Program-made: the position numbers and the translations under genes
Assembly: GCF_002252525.1 (NCBI RefSeq)
Contig: NZ_NNRM01000036.1
Location: 1 to 64,000 of the forward strand
DNA: 64,000 nt
Source of the DNA: Brucella pseudogrignonensis
GTDB lineage: Bacteria > Pseudomonadota > Alphaproteobacteria > Rhizobiales > Rhizobiaceae
Reading direction: 5' to 3'
Shown: positions 63,660 to 64,000 of the stretch, piece after piece
Layout: each line of letters begins with the position of its first letter
How positions within the stretch are numbered: the first letter of the stretch is position 1
The notes under the pieces: model-generated
The model's database searches: none
Told to the model about the DNA's origin: nothing
Seen by the model: only the letters and a program-made list of their open reading frames with translations

Positions 63660-64000
63660 TCAGTCGTGTCGGGTTGTGAGCGGGAGTGTCACTCGAAACG
63701 ACGCGCCGCCGCTTGCGCTCTCGCCAACCGTTACCGAGCCATGATGGCGAGCGACGATCTGCTTGACCAGATTAAGTCCCAGACCGGCGCCACGATCGGT
63801 TAATTGCACGCGATGGAACGGCTCGAAAATGCGTTCACGTTCCCCGTCTGGAACCCCGTTGCCCTCATCCGATACTTCGATGGCGCCTGGATCACTGGCT
63901 TTCACCCAGATTGTTCCTTGTCTGCCGGCATGCTGGATCGCGTTCTGAACGAGGTTTGTTAAAACCCGTTGCAGAGCACCTTCGTCTCCCATGACGCTCG
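63660..64000 (-). CDS. sensor histidine kinase, C-terminal ATPase domain (partial)
   Basis: The last 113 or so residues of a histidine kinase that continues past the right edge. The N-box LTNLVQNAIQHAG, G1 box VSDEGNGVPDGERERIF, the F-box FEPFHR and G2 GAGLGLNLVKQIV are all present. The frame is open to the edge and reads SVMGDEGALQRVL, showing the apparent start at 63992 is internal. The input domain is not visible. Confidence 0.9.
   Translation of the reverse strand, partial: SVMGDEGALQRVLTNLVQNAIQHAGRQGTIWVKASDPGAIEVSDEGNGVPDGERERIFEPFHRVQLTDRGAGLGLNLVKQIVARHHGSVTVGESASGGASFRVTLPLTTRHD

Noticed and set aside
1-64000. tRNA, rRNA, CRISPR array, prophage or intact insertion sequence
   Set aside because: I found no matching structure or repeated spacing; a systematic covariance or repeat search was not possible by eye.

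Overview
This 64 kb window looks like chromosome from an alphaproteobacterium of the Hyphomicrobiales, most likely the Brucella/Ochrobactrum group. That placement is inference: it rests on the types of protein seen (an alpha-E / ATP-grasp / transglutaminase operon, an ExoF-like polysaccharide exporter, a bacteriophytochrome fused to an HWE kinase), not on a marker gene. There is no rRNA, recognisable tRNA, CRISPR array, intact insertion sequence or prophage.

Left flank (1-13.3 kb). A minus-strand operon encodes a transglutaminase-like protein, a circularly permuted ATP-grasp protein and the first codons of an alpha-E protein cut by the window edge. A zinc metallopeptidase with an eroded zinc ribbon follows, then about 2 kb of decayed DNA ending in a toxin-antitoxin remnant (HigB end fused to HigA end). 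Next is a five-gene operon (amidohydrolase plus a PotABCD-type ABC importer) with a divergent TetR regulator and palindromic candidate operators. A urocanate hydratase (hutU) remnant and a Crp/Fnr regulator close the section.

Polysaccharide island (13.6-47.3 kb). This is a Wzx/Wzy-type exopolysaccharide locus. It has a LuxR-type regulator with a non-phosphorylatable receiver, a Wzc/GumC-like co-polymerase whose kinase P-loop is lost, an ExoF-like outer-membrane exporter, gmd and fcl for GDP-L-fucose, five GT4 or GT2 glycosyltransferases on the plus strand and one GT2 on the minus strand. A translationally coupled minus-strand block encodes a WecA/MraY-like initiating transferase, the GT2, a DUF218 protein, a Wzy-like polymerase and a WcaF-like acetyltransferase; a Wzx flippase is divergent from it. 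A pyruvyltransferase-family protein is also present. The right third (38.5-47.3 kb) is a compact sugar-modification module: class III aminotransferase, DUF4038 glycosidase-like protein, SDR epimerase, DUF4910 metallopeptidase-like protein, RmlC-like epimerase, TylC3-like C-methyltransferase, RfbF-like cytidylyltransferase and PIG-L deacetylase. I infer that it makes and processes an unusual, probably branched, nucleotide-linked sugar; this is the best candidate here for an undescribed system. A Tat-exported amidohydrolase, an AI-2E-family permease and two tiny membrane proteins sit inside the island without an obvious polysaccharide role.

Right flank (47.3-64 kb). Ordinary metabolic and regulatory genes follow: an LhgO-like oxidase, LysR + aldo/keto reductase, cyclopropane fatty acid synthase, ArgP/LysE, a bacteriophytochrome-HWE kinase-REC fusion, Crp/Fnr + MscS, LysR/MFS and SDR/LysR divergent pairs, a small EF-hand protein, and the 3' end of a histidine kinase at the window edge.
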